Positions 26,890 through 35,705 of a stretch of DNA of 64,000 nucleotides are shown one piece after another; the first letter of the stretch is position 1; every line of letters starts with the position of its first letter. The DNA is from Uliginosibacterium paludis (GTDB lineage: Bacteria; Pseudomonadota; Gammaproteobacteria; Burkholderiales; Rhodocyclaceae): NCBI RefSeq assembly GCF_039631355.1, contig NZ_JBDIVF010000008.1, positions 62,001 to 126,000 of the forward strand. The letters run 5' to 3'. The notes below the pieces were generated by a model. The model did not search any database, was not told where the DNA came from, and saw only the letters and a list, made by a program, of their open reading frames with translations. The position numbers were made by a program, and so were the translations under genes.

Positions 26890-28353
26890 TCAGCGCTTCA
26901 TGCCGGCCACATGTTCGAAGGAGAGGCTGGCCTGCTGCACGAAGTGGAGGAAGCCGTGCCAGGTTTCTTCGTCTGCGGGGTTGCCGGGGGCGCGGTCAGC
27001 GTAGAAGAGGCCGATGACGCGACCGCTGGCCACGATGGGCGCCAGCATGCCGTCGCGCCGGCCGGTGACGGCCTCCAGACGCTCGAGCCGCAGGCCTTCG
27101 GGATTCTCGCCGCGCAGCCAGACCGGCGCCGCACGGTTGAAGAGCTGATTCACGATCTCGCCGGGACGCTGATCGAGCGGAAAGTTGAAGCGGCTGGCGA
27201 GCTGCTCGGCTTCGCGCCCCAGCGCCAGTTTGCCGATGACCTTGGTCCGGTCGGCGGATTGCAGGGCGAACACGGCCCGGTTCATGCCGAGGCCGCGATA
27301 GATGCCTTCGAGCACGAGTTGCAGGACTTCGTTGAGACTGGGCCGGGCGGCCAGCAGCATCGACAGGTCGCGCAGGATGCGCAGCTGCAGCAGCGGGTCG
27401 GGGACCGGATCGGCTTCCTCCAGCTCGGCTTCGATATCAACCAGTTTGCCCTTGGGCAGCGGGATCAGGCGGGCGGCTTCCTCGGCGCCGAACTGGGCCG
27501 CGACCAGCGCCGCCTCGCCGGCATTGGCGGCCAGCTCGTCGGTGATCTCGGCGAGCACCTGACCGGTGAAGTCTGCAAAGGCGGCCAGCGCGGCACGGGC
27601 CTGCGGCGTTTCCCAGCCGGCTTCGACCGCGCGGGCCAGGCGGTAGCCCTCGATGATCGCCCGCTCTTCTTCGCCCGGGCTGCCGGAAGGCTGGGCAGCG
27701 GCGATGACCAGCGGCCCCAGCCGCCACTCGCGGGCGAGTGCGCCGGAAAGGCTCGCCAGCCGGAAACCGAGAATGTCCATCTGCAGCTCTTCCGGCTTTT
27801 CGTCGGGCTGGCCGCGCAGCGCGGCGTCCAGCGCATCGGCCTGCGGACCGCCGAAGCACCAGAAGGCCATCTCGCCCACATGCCCCAGGAGGGCCGCGAT
27901 GAACACCTCTTCGCCGAGCTTGCTGCCGCGAGCGAGCGCCGCGGTACGGGCCTGCACGGCGGCATGGAAGCAGCGCGCCATCTCGGCCACCACGCGCTCG
28001 CGCAGGCCGCCGGCGAGCAACGCGTCGATGAGCTGGATGGAGAGCACGATCTGGCCGACCAGATCGAAGCCCAGCACGACCACCGCGCGGCTGATGGTAT
28101 TCACCACCTGCCGCGAAGGATTGAAGGTGACGCTGTTGGAGAGCTTGAGCACCTTGGTGGTCAGCGCCGCATCCTGCAGGATGGCGCGCGAGAGCCGCGA
28201 AGCGGAGGCCATGTCGTCTTCGGTCACGCTGCGCACTTCCTGCACCGTGCGACCGAAAACCGGCATGTCACGTTCGCGGATGCGATCCACCCAGTCCTGC
28301 AAGCTTGCCCTGCCCTGTGTCATGAGTCCGCCCGTGTGCTTGGCTTTCGTCAT
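26890..28353 (-). CDS. HDOD-domain signalling protein with C-terminal GAF-like domain
   Basis: 487 residues, cytoplasmic. The HDOD region (about 30-230) has the family pattern MPVFGRTVQEVRSVTEDDMAS, SRAILQDAALTTKVLKLSNS, ISRAVVVLGFDLVGQIVLSIQ, FIAALLGHVGEMAFW; the metal-binding His and Asp of true HD phosphohydrolases are not kept, as is normal for HDOD. The C-terminal third (about 330-480) looks like a GAF sensor: LNEVLQLVLEGIYRGLGMNRAVFAL ... GRVIGLFYADRA. Two in-frame starts (28353, 28323) have equally weak ribosome sites. HDOD proteins usually act as adaptors in c-di-GMP or chemotaxis output; the partner is unknown. Confidence 0.85.
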   Translation of the reverse strand: MTKAKHTGGLMTQGRASLQDWVDRIRERDMPVFGRTVQEVRSVTEDDMASASRLSRAILQDAALTTKVLKLSNSVTFNPSRQVVNTISRAVVVLGFDLVGQIVLSIQLIDALLAGGLRERVVAEMARCFHAAVQARTAALARGSKLGEEVFIAALLGHVGEMAFWCFGGPQADALDAALRGQPDEKPEELQMDILGFRLASLSGALAREWRLGPLVIAAAQPSGSPGEEERAIIEGYRLARAVEAGWETPQARAALAAFADFTGQVLAEITDELAANAGEAALVAAQFGAEEAARLIPLPKGKLVDIEAELEEADPVPDPLLQLRILRDLSMLLAARPSLNEVLQLVLEGIYRGLGMNRAVFALQSADRTKVIGKLALGREAEQLASRFNFPLDQRPGEIVNQLFNRAAPVWLRGENPEGLRLERLEAVTGRRDGMLAPIVASGRVIGLFYADRAPGNPADEETWHGFLHFVQQASLSFEHVAGMKR

Positions 28354-28396
28354 GGTTCTACGGCAGGGGGCGAACGCCTCTTGAGTCGTGGAAAAC

Positions 28397-30286
28397 TCAG
28401 ATCATCACGCGGCTGCCCAGCTCCACGACGCGGGCGGTCGGCAGCTTGAAGAAGTTGGCGGCGCTCGAGGCGTTGCGGAACATGAATTCGAACAGCCGCT
28501 CACGCCACAACGCCATGCCACGCACTTCGATGGAAGGCAGGATGGTTTCCCGGTTCAGGAAATAGGAGACCTGCTGCGCATCCAGCGGCAAGCCTTGCGC
28601 CGCGCAGTGCGAGAGGGCTTCCGGCAGGTCGGGCTCCTCCATGAAGCCGAAGCGCACCAGCACCCGCGAGAAGGTCTTGCCCAGATGCTGGACTTCGACC
28701 CGGTCTTCGACCGGCACCCGCGGCACCGACTCGATGATCACCGATACGAAGACCGTGCGCTCGTGCAGCACCAGGTTGTGCTTGAGGTTGTGCAGCAGCG
28801 CGCCGGGCATCTGGGCCGGCCGCGGATTCAGGAAGACGGCGGTGTGCGGCACGCGATGAATGGGCTCGGAATCCAGCATGCGGGCAAAGGATTCGAGCGG
28901 CACGGTATCGCTGCGCTGCGCCTCGGCCAGCAGCGCACGGCCGCGCCGCCAGGTGAAGAGCAGCAGGCTCAGGAAGGCACCGAAAACCAGCGGAAACCAG
29001 CCGCCATCGAGAATCTTCATGCCGTTGGACGCCAGAAAGATCAGCTCGATGGCCACCAGGGGCGCGAACACCAGCACGACTAGCGCGCGCGGCCAGCGCC
29101 AGTCGCGCAGGGCCACCGAAATCGCCAGCGCGGAGGTCACCAGCATGGTCAGGGTCACCGCGATGCCATAGGCCGCCGCCAGGTTACCCGAGCTGCGAAA
29201 GCCCGCCACGGTGGCCAGCACGAGCAGCAGCAGGGTCCAGTTCACGAAAGGCATGTAGATCTGGCCCATCTGCGCGCCGGAGGTGTGCTTGACCGACATG
29301 CGCGGCGCCATGCCCAGCTGGATCAGCTGGAGCGTGACCGAGTAGGCCCCGGTAATCAGTGCCTGCGAGGCGATCACCGTGGCGGCGGTGGCCAGCCCCA
29401 CCATCGGATACAGCGCCCAGCCCGGCACCGCGAGATAGAAGGGATTCGCGGCCGCGGCCGGATCGCTGATCATCAGCGCGCCCTGACCGAGATAGTTCAG
29501 CAGCAGCGCGGGCATCACGAAGAGCAGCCAGCCGTAGCGGATCGGCCGTGCGCCGAAGTGCCCCATGTCGGCATACAGCGCTTCGCCGCCGGTCATGGTG
29601 AGGAAGACCGCGCCCATGGCGAGGAAGGCGAGTTTCGGACTCTCCAGCGCGAAGCCCAGCGCATGATGCGGCGAGAGCGCGGAGAGCACCTGCGGATGCG
29701 CGATGATGTTGATCACGCCGATCACCGCCAGACTCAGGAACCAGATCACCACGACCGGGCCGAAAAAGCTGCCGACCTTCTCGGTGCCGTGATGCTGGAT
29801 GAAGAAGAGTCCGCAGAGGATGGCGATGGTCAGCGGCAGCACGAAAGGCTTCATCGCCGGCGTGGCGACCTCCAGCCCTTCGACCGCGGAGAGCACCGAG
29901 ATGGCCGGCGTGATCATGCCATCGCCATAGAACAGTGCCGCACCGAGAATCCCCAGCGAGATCGCGATGGCCTTCTTGCGCGGCGTGTCGGCCGCCTTCG
30001 AGAGCACGCGCGCCATCAGCGCCACCACGCCGCCCTCGCCGTGGTTGTCGGCACGCAGCACGATGCTGACGTACTTGAAGGTCACGATGATCAGCAGGCT
30101 CCACACGATCAGCGAGAGCACGCCCAGCACGTTCTCCGGCGTCACCGGCAGCGCATGCGGACTGTCCGGCGCGAAGGCCTCCTTGAGGGCGTAGAGCGGA
30201 CTGGTGCCGATGTCGCCGTAGACCACGCCGAGCGCGGCAAGGACGAGTTTGGGGAGCGCTTGCGCAGGGGCGCCGTCTTGACTCAT
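28397..30286 (-). CDS. kup: Low-affinity potassium transporter
   Basis: K+ uptake symporter of the KUP/HAK/KT family in the inner membrane. 629 residues (E. coli Kup 622). The N-terminal LVLAALGVVYGDIGTSPLYALKEAF is the family signature; KYVSIVLRADNHGEGGVVALMA, FYGDGMITPAISVLSAVEGLE and MTGGEALYADMGHFGARPIRYGW follow. About 12 membrane segments lie in the first 460 residues and a cytoplasmic C-terminal domain after that. The ATG at 30286 is preferred to upstream frame extension. It lies 22 bp after kdpE on the same strand, so it is probably under KdpE control. Confidence 0.97.
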   Translation of the reverse strand: MSQDGAPAQALPKLVLAALGVVYGDIGTSPLYALKEAFAPDSPHALPVTPENVLGVLSLIVWSLLIIVTFKYVSIVLRADNHGEGGVVALMARVLSKAADTPRKKAIAISLGILGAALFYGDGMITPAISVLSAVEGLEVATPAMKPFVLPLTIAILCGLFFIQHHGTEKVGSFFGPVVVIWFLSLAVIGVINIIAHPQVLSALSPHHALGFALESPKLAFLAMGAVFLTMTGGEALYADMGHFGARPIRYGWLLFVMPALLLNYLGQGALMISDPAAAANPFYLAVPGWALYPMVGLATAATVIASQALITGAYSVTLQLIQLGMAPRMSVKHTSGAQMGQIYMPFVNWTLLLLVLATVAGFRSSGNLAAAYGIAVTLTMLVTSALAISVALRDWRWPRALVVLVFAPLVAIELIFLASNGMKILDGGWFPLVFGAFLSLLLFTWRRGRALLAEAQRSDTVPLESFARMLDSEPIHRVPHTAVFLNPRPAQMPGALLHNLKHNLVLHERTVFVSVIIESVPRVPVEDRVEVQHLGKTFSRVLVRFGFMEEPDLPEALSHCAAQGLPLDAQQVSYFLNRETILPSIEVRGMALWRERLFEFMFRNASSAANFFKLPTARVVELGSRVMI

Positions 30287-30308
30287 GGTGGGGAACTCCG
30301 GGGAAGGA

Positions 30309-30989
30309 TCAGGGAAGGAAGCGGTAACCGGTTCCGGTCTCGGTAATGAAGTGGCGCGGCCGGGCAGGCTCGGCCTCAAGCTTGTGGCGCAGGTGGCCGA
30401 CGTAGATGCGCAGATAGTGGGCGCTGTCCGCAAAGGCCGGCCCCCAGACCTCGCGCAGCAGCTGGCGATGCGTCAGCACCCGCCCCTGGCCGGCAATCAT
30501 CGCGCAGAGCAGGCGGTACTCGATCGGCGTGAGCTTCACTTCCTCGCCGCCGCGCGTCACGCGCCGGTGCACGAAGTCGATCTCGTTGTCGCCGAAGCGC
30601 AGCAGGGATTGCTCGGCGCGCACCGCGCGGCGCAGCAGCGCCCGCACCCGGGCCAGCAACTCGCCCTTGGAAAAGGGCTTGGTCAGATAGTCGTCGGCAC
30701 CGGCGTCAAGCGCATCGATCTTGTCGCGCTCCTGGCTGCGCGCCGAGAGCACCAGCACCGGCAGCTCGCTCCAGGCGCGCAGCTCGCTGACGAAGCGCTT
30801 GCCGTCACCATCCGGCAGACCAAGATCCAGCACCACCAGCTGCGGCAGCTCCGCCGCCAGCGCATCGCGCGCAGCAGCCATCGAGCCACTGGCCGCGCAG
30901 CGCATGGGCAAGGCCGCCAGCGCATCGCAGAGCAGGCTGCGGATCTGCGGCTCGTCTTCGACCACCAGGGCCAGCGGCAGCTCAGACAT
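30309..30989 (-). CDS. kdpE: KdpE-type response regulator
   Basis: 226 residues, OmpR/PhoB family. Receiver domain: acidic VVEDEPQIRSLL, phospho-acceptor Asp in LVVLDLGLPDGDG, and LTKPFSKGELLARVRALLRR with the conserved Lys. The winged-helix domain has VKLTPIEYRLLCAMIAGQGRVLTHRQLLREVWGPA, HYLRIYVGHLRHKLE and RHFITETGTGYRFL, very close to KdpE. The start at 30989 overlaps the upstream kinase gene by 8 nt. Its target here is likely the adjacent kup gene, since no kdpFABC genes are present. Confidence 0.93.
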   Translation of the reverse strand: MSELPLALVVEDEPQIRSLLCDALAALPMRCAASGSMAAARDALAAELPQLVVLDLGLPDGDGKRFVSELRAWSELPVLVLSARSQERDKIDALDAGADDYLTKPFSKGELLARVRALLRRAVRAEQSLLRFGDNEIDFVHRRVTRGGEEVKLTPIEYRLLCAMIAGQGRVLTHRQLLREVWGPAFADSAHYLRIYVGHLRHKLEAEPARPRHFITETGTGYRFLP

Positions 30990-32511
30990 GGGCCGACTCG
31001 CTTTCCGGCAGCATCGGCGGCTGGGCGCTGCATGGCAGGGTGAAGCTGAAGCGGGCGCCGCCCTGCGCGCGGTTTTCGGCCTGGAGCGATCCGCCATGCG
31101 CCTCGACGATGATCCGGCAGATCGACAGCCCCAGACCCAGCCCGGTCACTGCGCCCTGCGCCTCGCCACGCACGAAGGCTTCGAACAGACGCTCCGGATG
31201 CTCGGCCGGCACACCGACGCCCTCGTCGGCCACCGCGATCTCGATCACCTCACCGCGCCCCAGCGCCTCGATGCGGATTTCCCGGCCGGCCGGGCTGAAC
31301 TTGGCCGCGTTCTCGAGCAGATTGCACAGCACGCGCTCGATCAGCACGGCGTCGAACTCCAGCAGGGGCAGATCCGGCGCGAGGGCGAGCGTGATGCGGT
31401 GGGCCGCCAGAGCTTCACCCAGATGCGCCAGCGCCGCCCCGACGATCTCCTCCACCGACTGCCAGTCGCGCCGCAGACTGACGCCGCTGGCCTGCAGCCG
31501 CGCCATGTCGAGCAGCTTGTTGACGAGCTCGCTCATGCGCAGGGCCTGCTCGCGCAGCGCCTGTGCCTGCTCGCGCACACGCCCGGCCGGTGCTTCGGCC
31601 AGCGCTTCGGCCTGCCCGACCATCACCGTGAGCGGGGTGCGGATGTCATGCGAGAGTGCGGAGAGCAAGGTGCTGCGCAGGCGCTCGCGCTCCATCTCCA
31701 CCGTTGCCTGCTGCGCCACGCTCACATAATGCAGACGCTCCAGCGCAATCGCGGTGACCAGTGCCACGTTGCCGAGCGCCAGAGGCAGTTCGGGTGACCA
31801 TTGCGCTTCGGGCACGCACAGCACCAGCACGCCGCGCCGACGCATCGGCGCGTCCAGCGGCAGCATCAGCAGGTGTTCGCCCGGGCTGGCCAGGTCTTCC
31901 TGGTCATGCGCGCGGCCCTCGCGCATCACGGTCTCCACCAGCGCACGATAGAGCGCCTCGTTGCCGGCCGTATGCGGCGGCCCGATCCGGCCCAGCGCAT
32001 GGCTGGAGCTCTGCCACCAGAGCTCGGCGCGGCCACCGAAGCGCTCGGCAGCAAAGGCCGCGAGCAGCGCGCAGACCTGCTCCGGCGCAATGGTGCCGGA
32101 CAAGGCCCGTGCGAGTTCGTACTGCCGCTGCGCCGCCAGCTCGCCGGCCCGGGCCGCCACCGCATGCAGGCGCAGCCGGGTGGTGAGCTGGGCCAGCAGC
32201 AGGCCGACGATCAGCATCACCGCAAAGGTCAGCAGGTATTGCACGTCGCCGACCTCGAAAGACAGGCGCGGCGGCACATGGAAATAATCGAAGGCCAGCA
32301 CGCCGGCAATCGCGCTCCAGGCGGCCGGCCCGTGGGGATAGCGCAGCGCGACGGCCACGACCAGCAGAAGGTAGAGCATCACCATGTTGGTGGGCTCTAC
32401 CTGCCCCACTAGGGGGTGCGACAGCGCGGTCAGCAACGCGACCCCTGCCGTGGCAACGAGGTAGCCGCGCAGCGCGGGCCGGATGAGGGAGGCGGGACAT
32501 GCCGTGTTCAT
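30982..32511 (-). CDS. Short KdpD-type sensor kinase lacking the N-terminal KdpD/Usp region
   Basis: 509 residues versus about 890 for full KdpD. It begins directly at the four-helix membrane block (GYLVATAGVALLTALSHPLV, NMVMLYLLLVVAVALRYPHGP, DYFHVPPRLSFEVGDVQYLLTFAVMLIVGLLLAQL), followed by a GAF-like region (about 125-270), HisKA with LLSALSHDIRTPLTVMVGQAEAL, and HATPase with LCNLLENAAKFSP, DEGVGVP and GLGLGLSICRIIVEAHGG. The N-terminal ATP-binding KdpD domain and the universal-stress-like domain are absent, with only 46 bp to the next upstream gene, so this is a genuine short form and not a misread start. It would phosphorylate the overlapping KdpE. Confidence 0.9.
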   Translation of the reverse strand: MNTACPASLIRPALRGYLVATAGVALLTALSHPLVGQVEPTNMVMLYLLLVVAVALRYPHGPAAWSAIAGVLAFDYFHVPPRLSFEVGDVQYLLTFAVMLIVGLLLAQLTTRLRLHAVAARAGELAAQRQYELARALSGTIAPEQVCALLAAFAAERFGGRAELWWQSSSHALGRIGPPHTAGNEALYRALVETVMREGRAHDQEDLASPGEHLLMLPLDAPMRRRGVLVLCVPEAQWSPELPLALGNVALVTAIALERLHYVSVAQQATVEMERERLRSTLLSALSHDIRTPLTVMVGQAEALAEAPAGRVREQAQALREQALRMSELVNKLLDMARLQASGVSLRRDWQSVEEIVGAALAHLGEALAAHRITLALAPDLPLLEFDAVLIERVLCNLLENAAKFSPAGREIRIEALGRGEVIEIAVADEGVGVPAEHPERLFEAFVRGEAQGAVTGLGLGLSICRIIVEAHGGSLQAENRAQGGARFSFTLPCSAQPPMLPESESAHV

Positions 32512-32557
32512 GCCCCGCAGCTTAGCGAAGCGGGTGTAAAAAAGATGAAAAAGCTGG

Positions 32558-33670
32558 CTATCGCCCCGCCAGGTGCGCCAGCTCGCCGCGCGCCGCCCGC
32601 GCGCCGGCCTCGTAACCGGCGTGGTAGAGGTATTGCAGGTTGCTGCGCGACCAGTCGAAGACCTGCGGCAGGCGCTCTTCCGGAATGCTCTCGACGAGCC
32701 TCACGCGGTGCGGCCGGTGCAGGCGGGGATACTTGGCGAGGTGCTCCGACTCGAAGATCTTGACGTCGTCCCGCGCGATTTCGACCAGCGGTGTCAGGAT
32801 GGACATCACCCAGGCGTCATAGAGGTCGCGCGGTGCCCGCAGCAGGCAGTCCGCCCCGAGAATGTCGAAGATCACGATCTCCTCGAGGTCCGGCTCGCGG
32901 TCGAGCAGGCCCTGGAAGTTGAGGCAGTCGAAGGTCGCCCCTTCGATGAAGAGCCCGCCATCGTCTCCAGGAATTTCGGTCGGCGGATACAGGAAGAGGA
33001 AGGACAGCGCAGCCTGCAGGTGCAGGAGTGTCAGCTCCGTCTTCTTGAAGTTGCGCATCTTGCGCTGACGCAGGTCGAAGGCGTTCACGAAGAACTCGGG
33101 CGTCATCGTGGCGATGCCGGCGAAGTCGATCACTTCCTCCGCAAAGGGCACATGCGCACACAGCCCCAGCGAGCTGGCGTTGAGGTCACTCGGGCAGGCG
33201 CTCGCGAACATCAGCGCGGTGCTGTCCTTGACCAGTTGGGAGAACGGGTCGTGGGCCGGCCAGTCCATCAGCTTCTGGATGAAGGGATTGAGGCCCAGCG
33301 CACGCCGGTAGGCGTCCGCCATGACGCCGGGCTTGTTGAACACCTTGAAATTGACCGGAAAGCGGTCGTAGAGCGGATCAGCGACACCCATGTCGCAGAG
33401 GCCCTCAAGGGTTTTCACCGGATCACCATTCTTCGGCGCGCAATACATCAGCCCCAGCAAGGCACCGGCCCCTGCGGTGGAGATCACGTCAAACACCAGA
33501 CCATGCTCGTGAAAGGCCGCCAGGGCGCCGGCCACCAGCGTCGCATTCGGCGCGCCACCGCTGATGATCAGGGCGCTGCGCGGCTTGCGGGCGCCTGACG
33601 GCGGAGCGCCGGCCGGGGATTTGCGACGCCGGGCAGGCGCTGCGGGACGGGATTCGCTTGACTCGGCCAT
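32558..33670 (-). CDS. Patatin-like protein with altered active site
   Basis: 370 residues. The fold signature of patatin phospholipases is present: ALIISGGAPNATLVAGALAAFHEHGLVFDVIS, then TAGAGALLGL, and a later DDGGLFIEGATF. However the nucleophile elbow, normally G-T-S-A-G, reads T-A-G-A-G with no serine, and the oxyanion motif GGGxRG reads GGAPNA. The Asp of the DGG/A motif is kept. So it is probably not a classical Ser-Asp lipase, or it belongs to a divergent subfamily. GAGGAG lies before the ATG at 33670; the N-terminal 35 residues are basic and low-complexity. It lies 46 bp upstream of the short kdpD on the same strand, possibly one operon. Confidence 0.75.
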   Translation of the reverse strand: MAESSESRPAAPARRRKSPAGAPPSGARKPRSALIISGGAPNATLVAGALAAFHEHGLVFDVISTAGAGALLGLMYCAPKNGDPVKTLEGLCDMGVADPLYDRFPVNFKVFNKPGVMADAYRRALGLNPFIQKLMDWPAHDPFSQLVKDSTALMFASACPSDLNASSLGLCAHVPFAEEVIDFAGIATMTPEFFVNAFDLRQRKMRNFKKTELTLLHLQAALSFLFLYPPTEIPGDDGGLFIEGATFDCLNFQGLLDREPDLEEIVIFDILGADCLLRAPRDLYDAWVMSILTPLVEIARDDVKIFESEHLAKYPRLHRPHRVRLVESIPEERLPQVFDWSRSNLQYLYHAGYEAGARAARGELAHLAGR

Positions 33671-33780
33671 GACAATCTCCTCGTGCGCAACAGGGGTTCG
33701 ACAAGGATAATCGCCGTTCATGACATCCGATCCGGCCTGCCGCTCGAGTGCCCGGATATCCACCGCCCAAATACCGATTC

Positions 33781-34602
33781 ATGTGGCCAGAAAACTTCAT
33801 CCCGCTATTCCAGGCGACGCCCGCCGCCTCCGTTGCCGGCCATGAGTTCGCCTTTGCCGACGACGCCCTCATCCTCAATCACGACGGCAGCTTGCCCGAC
33901 ACCGCCACGCTGGAAGCCCTGGGGCCTGCGCGAGCCGATTTCCTTTTTGGCCGTGCCGGCGAGTCGGGCTGTCGCGCCCGGCGCTGGGATGCCCCCGCGC
34001 TGCCGGAAAAGCTCCAGGCGCTGAACCTGCGCGCCTGCCACGGCGTGCTGCAGGAAGGGCAATGGTTTCTCGCTGCCCGGGCCAAGCAGTTGCTGGGCTG
34101 GGATCTGGCCAGCCGGCATTGCGGCGCCTGCGGCACACCGACCGGCACGGCGCCCGGCGAGCCCGCCAAGCTCTGCCCGGCCTGCGGCCATCGCCACTAT
34201 CCGCAGATTGCGCCGGCGGTCATGTGCCTCGTGCGCCGCGGCGACCGCCTGCTGCTGGCCCGCTCGCCGCATTTCGCGCCCGGCATGTTCAGCGCGCTGG
34301 CTGGCTTCGTGGAGGCCGGCGAAAGCGTGGAAGGCTGCCTGCATCGCGAGGTGTTCGAGGAAACCGGCATCCGGATTACCAACCTGCGCTGGTTTGCCAG
34401 CCAGCCCTGGCCCTTTCCGCAATCGCTGATGCTGGCCTTTCATGCCGACTATGCCGGCGGCCACATCACGCCGCAGGCCGATGAAATCGAGGCGGCAGAC
34501 TGGTTCGGCGTGGATGCGCTGCCCGGCCTGCCCTCGCCGGTCAGCATCGCCTCGCGACTGATTTCGGACGGTATCGAGCGGATTCGCAAGGGTTTGCCCT
34601 GA
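33781..34602 (+). CDS. nudC: NADH pyrophosphatase (RNA deNADding Nudix enzyme)
   Basis: Hydrolyses NADH/NAD-capped RNA to nicotinamide mononucleotide. 273 residues. The zinc ribbon is HCGACGTPTG ... LCPACGHRHYPQIAPAVMC. The Nudix box is GFVEAGESVEGCLHREVFEETGI, and the NADH-specific SQPWPFPQS array follows. The ATG at 33781 is chosen; an in-frame GTG at 33748 would add 11 residues and neither has a clear ribosome site. Divergent from the patatin-like gene. Confidence 0.95.
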   Translation: MWPENFIPLFQATPAASVAGHEFAFADDALILNHDGSLPDTATLEALGPARADFLFGRAGESGCRARRWDAPALPEKLQALNLRACHGVLQEGQWFLAARAKQLLGWDLASRHCGACGTPTGTAPGEPAKLCPACGHRHYPQIAPAVMCLVRRGDRLLLARSPHFAPGMFSALAGFVEAGESVEGCLHREVFEETGIRITNLRWFASQPWPFPQSLMLAFHADYAGGHITPQADEIEAADWFGVDALPGLPSPVSIASRLISDGIERIRKGLP

Positions 34603-34721
34603 TGGTCTGTTGTGTTTGTACGACGCTTGTACTTGCTCAACAAGGCGGCTGTGGGCATTCTGATGGGATAAGTGGCAATTTTGGCTGTTTGTTTCTGAAC
34701 GCGAAGCGAGGATCTTGAACG

Positions 34722-35699
34722 ATGGGCATGAAGAAAATCACGCTGGGCCTGCTGGCAGGCCTGATGCTGGGAATGTCGGCCACAGCGGGGGCGACCGAAC
34801 TCAAGGGCTGGGTCCGCGAGGCGGTGGATTACCCGCAACACCAGGGCCTGCAGTATTTCTTCGACCGTCTCAAGGTCACGACCGGCGGCAAGTACACCGG
34901 CAAGGTCCTCTGCTGCAACGAGATTGGCGAACAGAAGGAAGTGCTCCCGAAGTTCCAGAAGGGCGAAGTCGATATCGCGCTCTTCACCTCGTCCGCGTTC
35001 GAAAAGGATGTGACCGAAATGCGCATCCTGAGCCTGCCTTTCCTGTTCCGCGACCCCGAGCAGATGATGCACTCGCTCAATGGCGAAGTCGGCCGCGACC
35101 TCAAGGTCATGATGGAGAAGGAAGGTTACATCGCGCTGGGCTGGTATGACGGCGGTGCCCGCTCCTTCTACTCGCGCAACAAGCTGCTGCCCTACGCGTC
35201 GGACTTCAAGGGTGTGAAGATCCGCCTGCCCAACCGCAAGGACCTGATCGCGATGGCTCAGGCGCTCGGCGCGGAGACCTCGACCCTGTCCTTCGACAAG
35301 GTGCCTGCGGCGCTCAAGAGCGGTGACATCGACGTCGCCGAAAACGACCTGGTGTCCTACTACACCTCGGAGCACTACAAGGTCGCGCCCTACTACACCT
35401 TCAGCTACCACCTGGTGTCGCCGATCGCGATGGTGGTCTCCAAGCAGCTCTGGACGAAGCTCTCCGACAAGGAGAAGTCCGAGTTCCAGCAAGCCGCGAC
35501 TGAATCCGCTGCTCACGCCGCCAAGCTGCGCGCGGCCACAGATGCCGAGTTCAAGGCCAAGCTCGAGAAGGCCGGCGTGAAGTTCTCGCCCTTCCGCGGC
35601 TCTGCCACGACCATCGCACTGATGAAGGACGCCTACGCGCCAGTCGCCGCGAGCCCCAGCGCCACCGCGCTGATGGTCAAGATCATGACCGGCAAGTAA
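34722..35699 (+). CDS. TRAP transporter substrate-binding protein, DctP family (orphan)
   Basis: 325 residues with a cleavable signal peptide (MGMKKITLGLLAGLMLGMSATAGA). The DctP fold shows FQKGEVDIALFTSSAFEKDVTEMRILSLPFLFRD, LGWYDGGARSFYSRNK, GVKIRLPNRKDLIAMAQALGAETSTLSFDKVPAALKSGDID and a C-terminal KEKSEFQQAATESAAHA helix; the Arg in KIRLPN is the one that usually pairs with the ligand carboxylate. GAGGA is 9 nt before the ATG. No DctQ or DctM membrane genes are adjacent: the next gene is an unrelated exporter on the opposite strand. The ligand is probably a carboxylate; which one is unknown. Confidence 0.88.
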   Translation: MGMKKITLGLLAGLMLGMSATAGATELKGWVREAVDYPQHQGLQYFFDRLKVTTGGKYTGKVLCCNEIGEQKEVLPKFQKGEVDIALFTSSAFEKDVTEMRILSLPFLFRDPEQMMHSLNGEVGRDLKVMMEKEGYIALGWYDGGARSFYSRNKLLPYASDFKGVKIRLPNRKDLIAMAQALGAETSTLSFDKVPAALKSGDIDVAENDLVSYYTSEHYKVAPYYTFSYHLVSPIAMVVSKQLWTKLSDKEKSEFQQAATESAAHAAKLRAATDAEFKAKLEKAGVKFSPFRGSATTIALMKDAYAPVAASPSATALMVKIMTGK

Positions 35700-35705
35700 T
35701 TCGCT

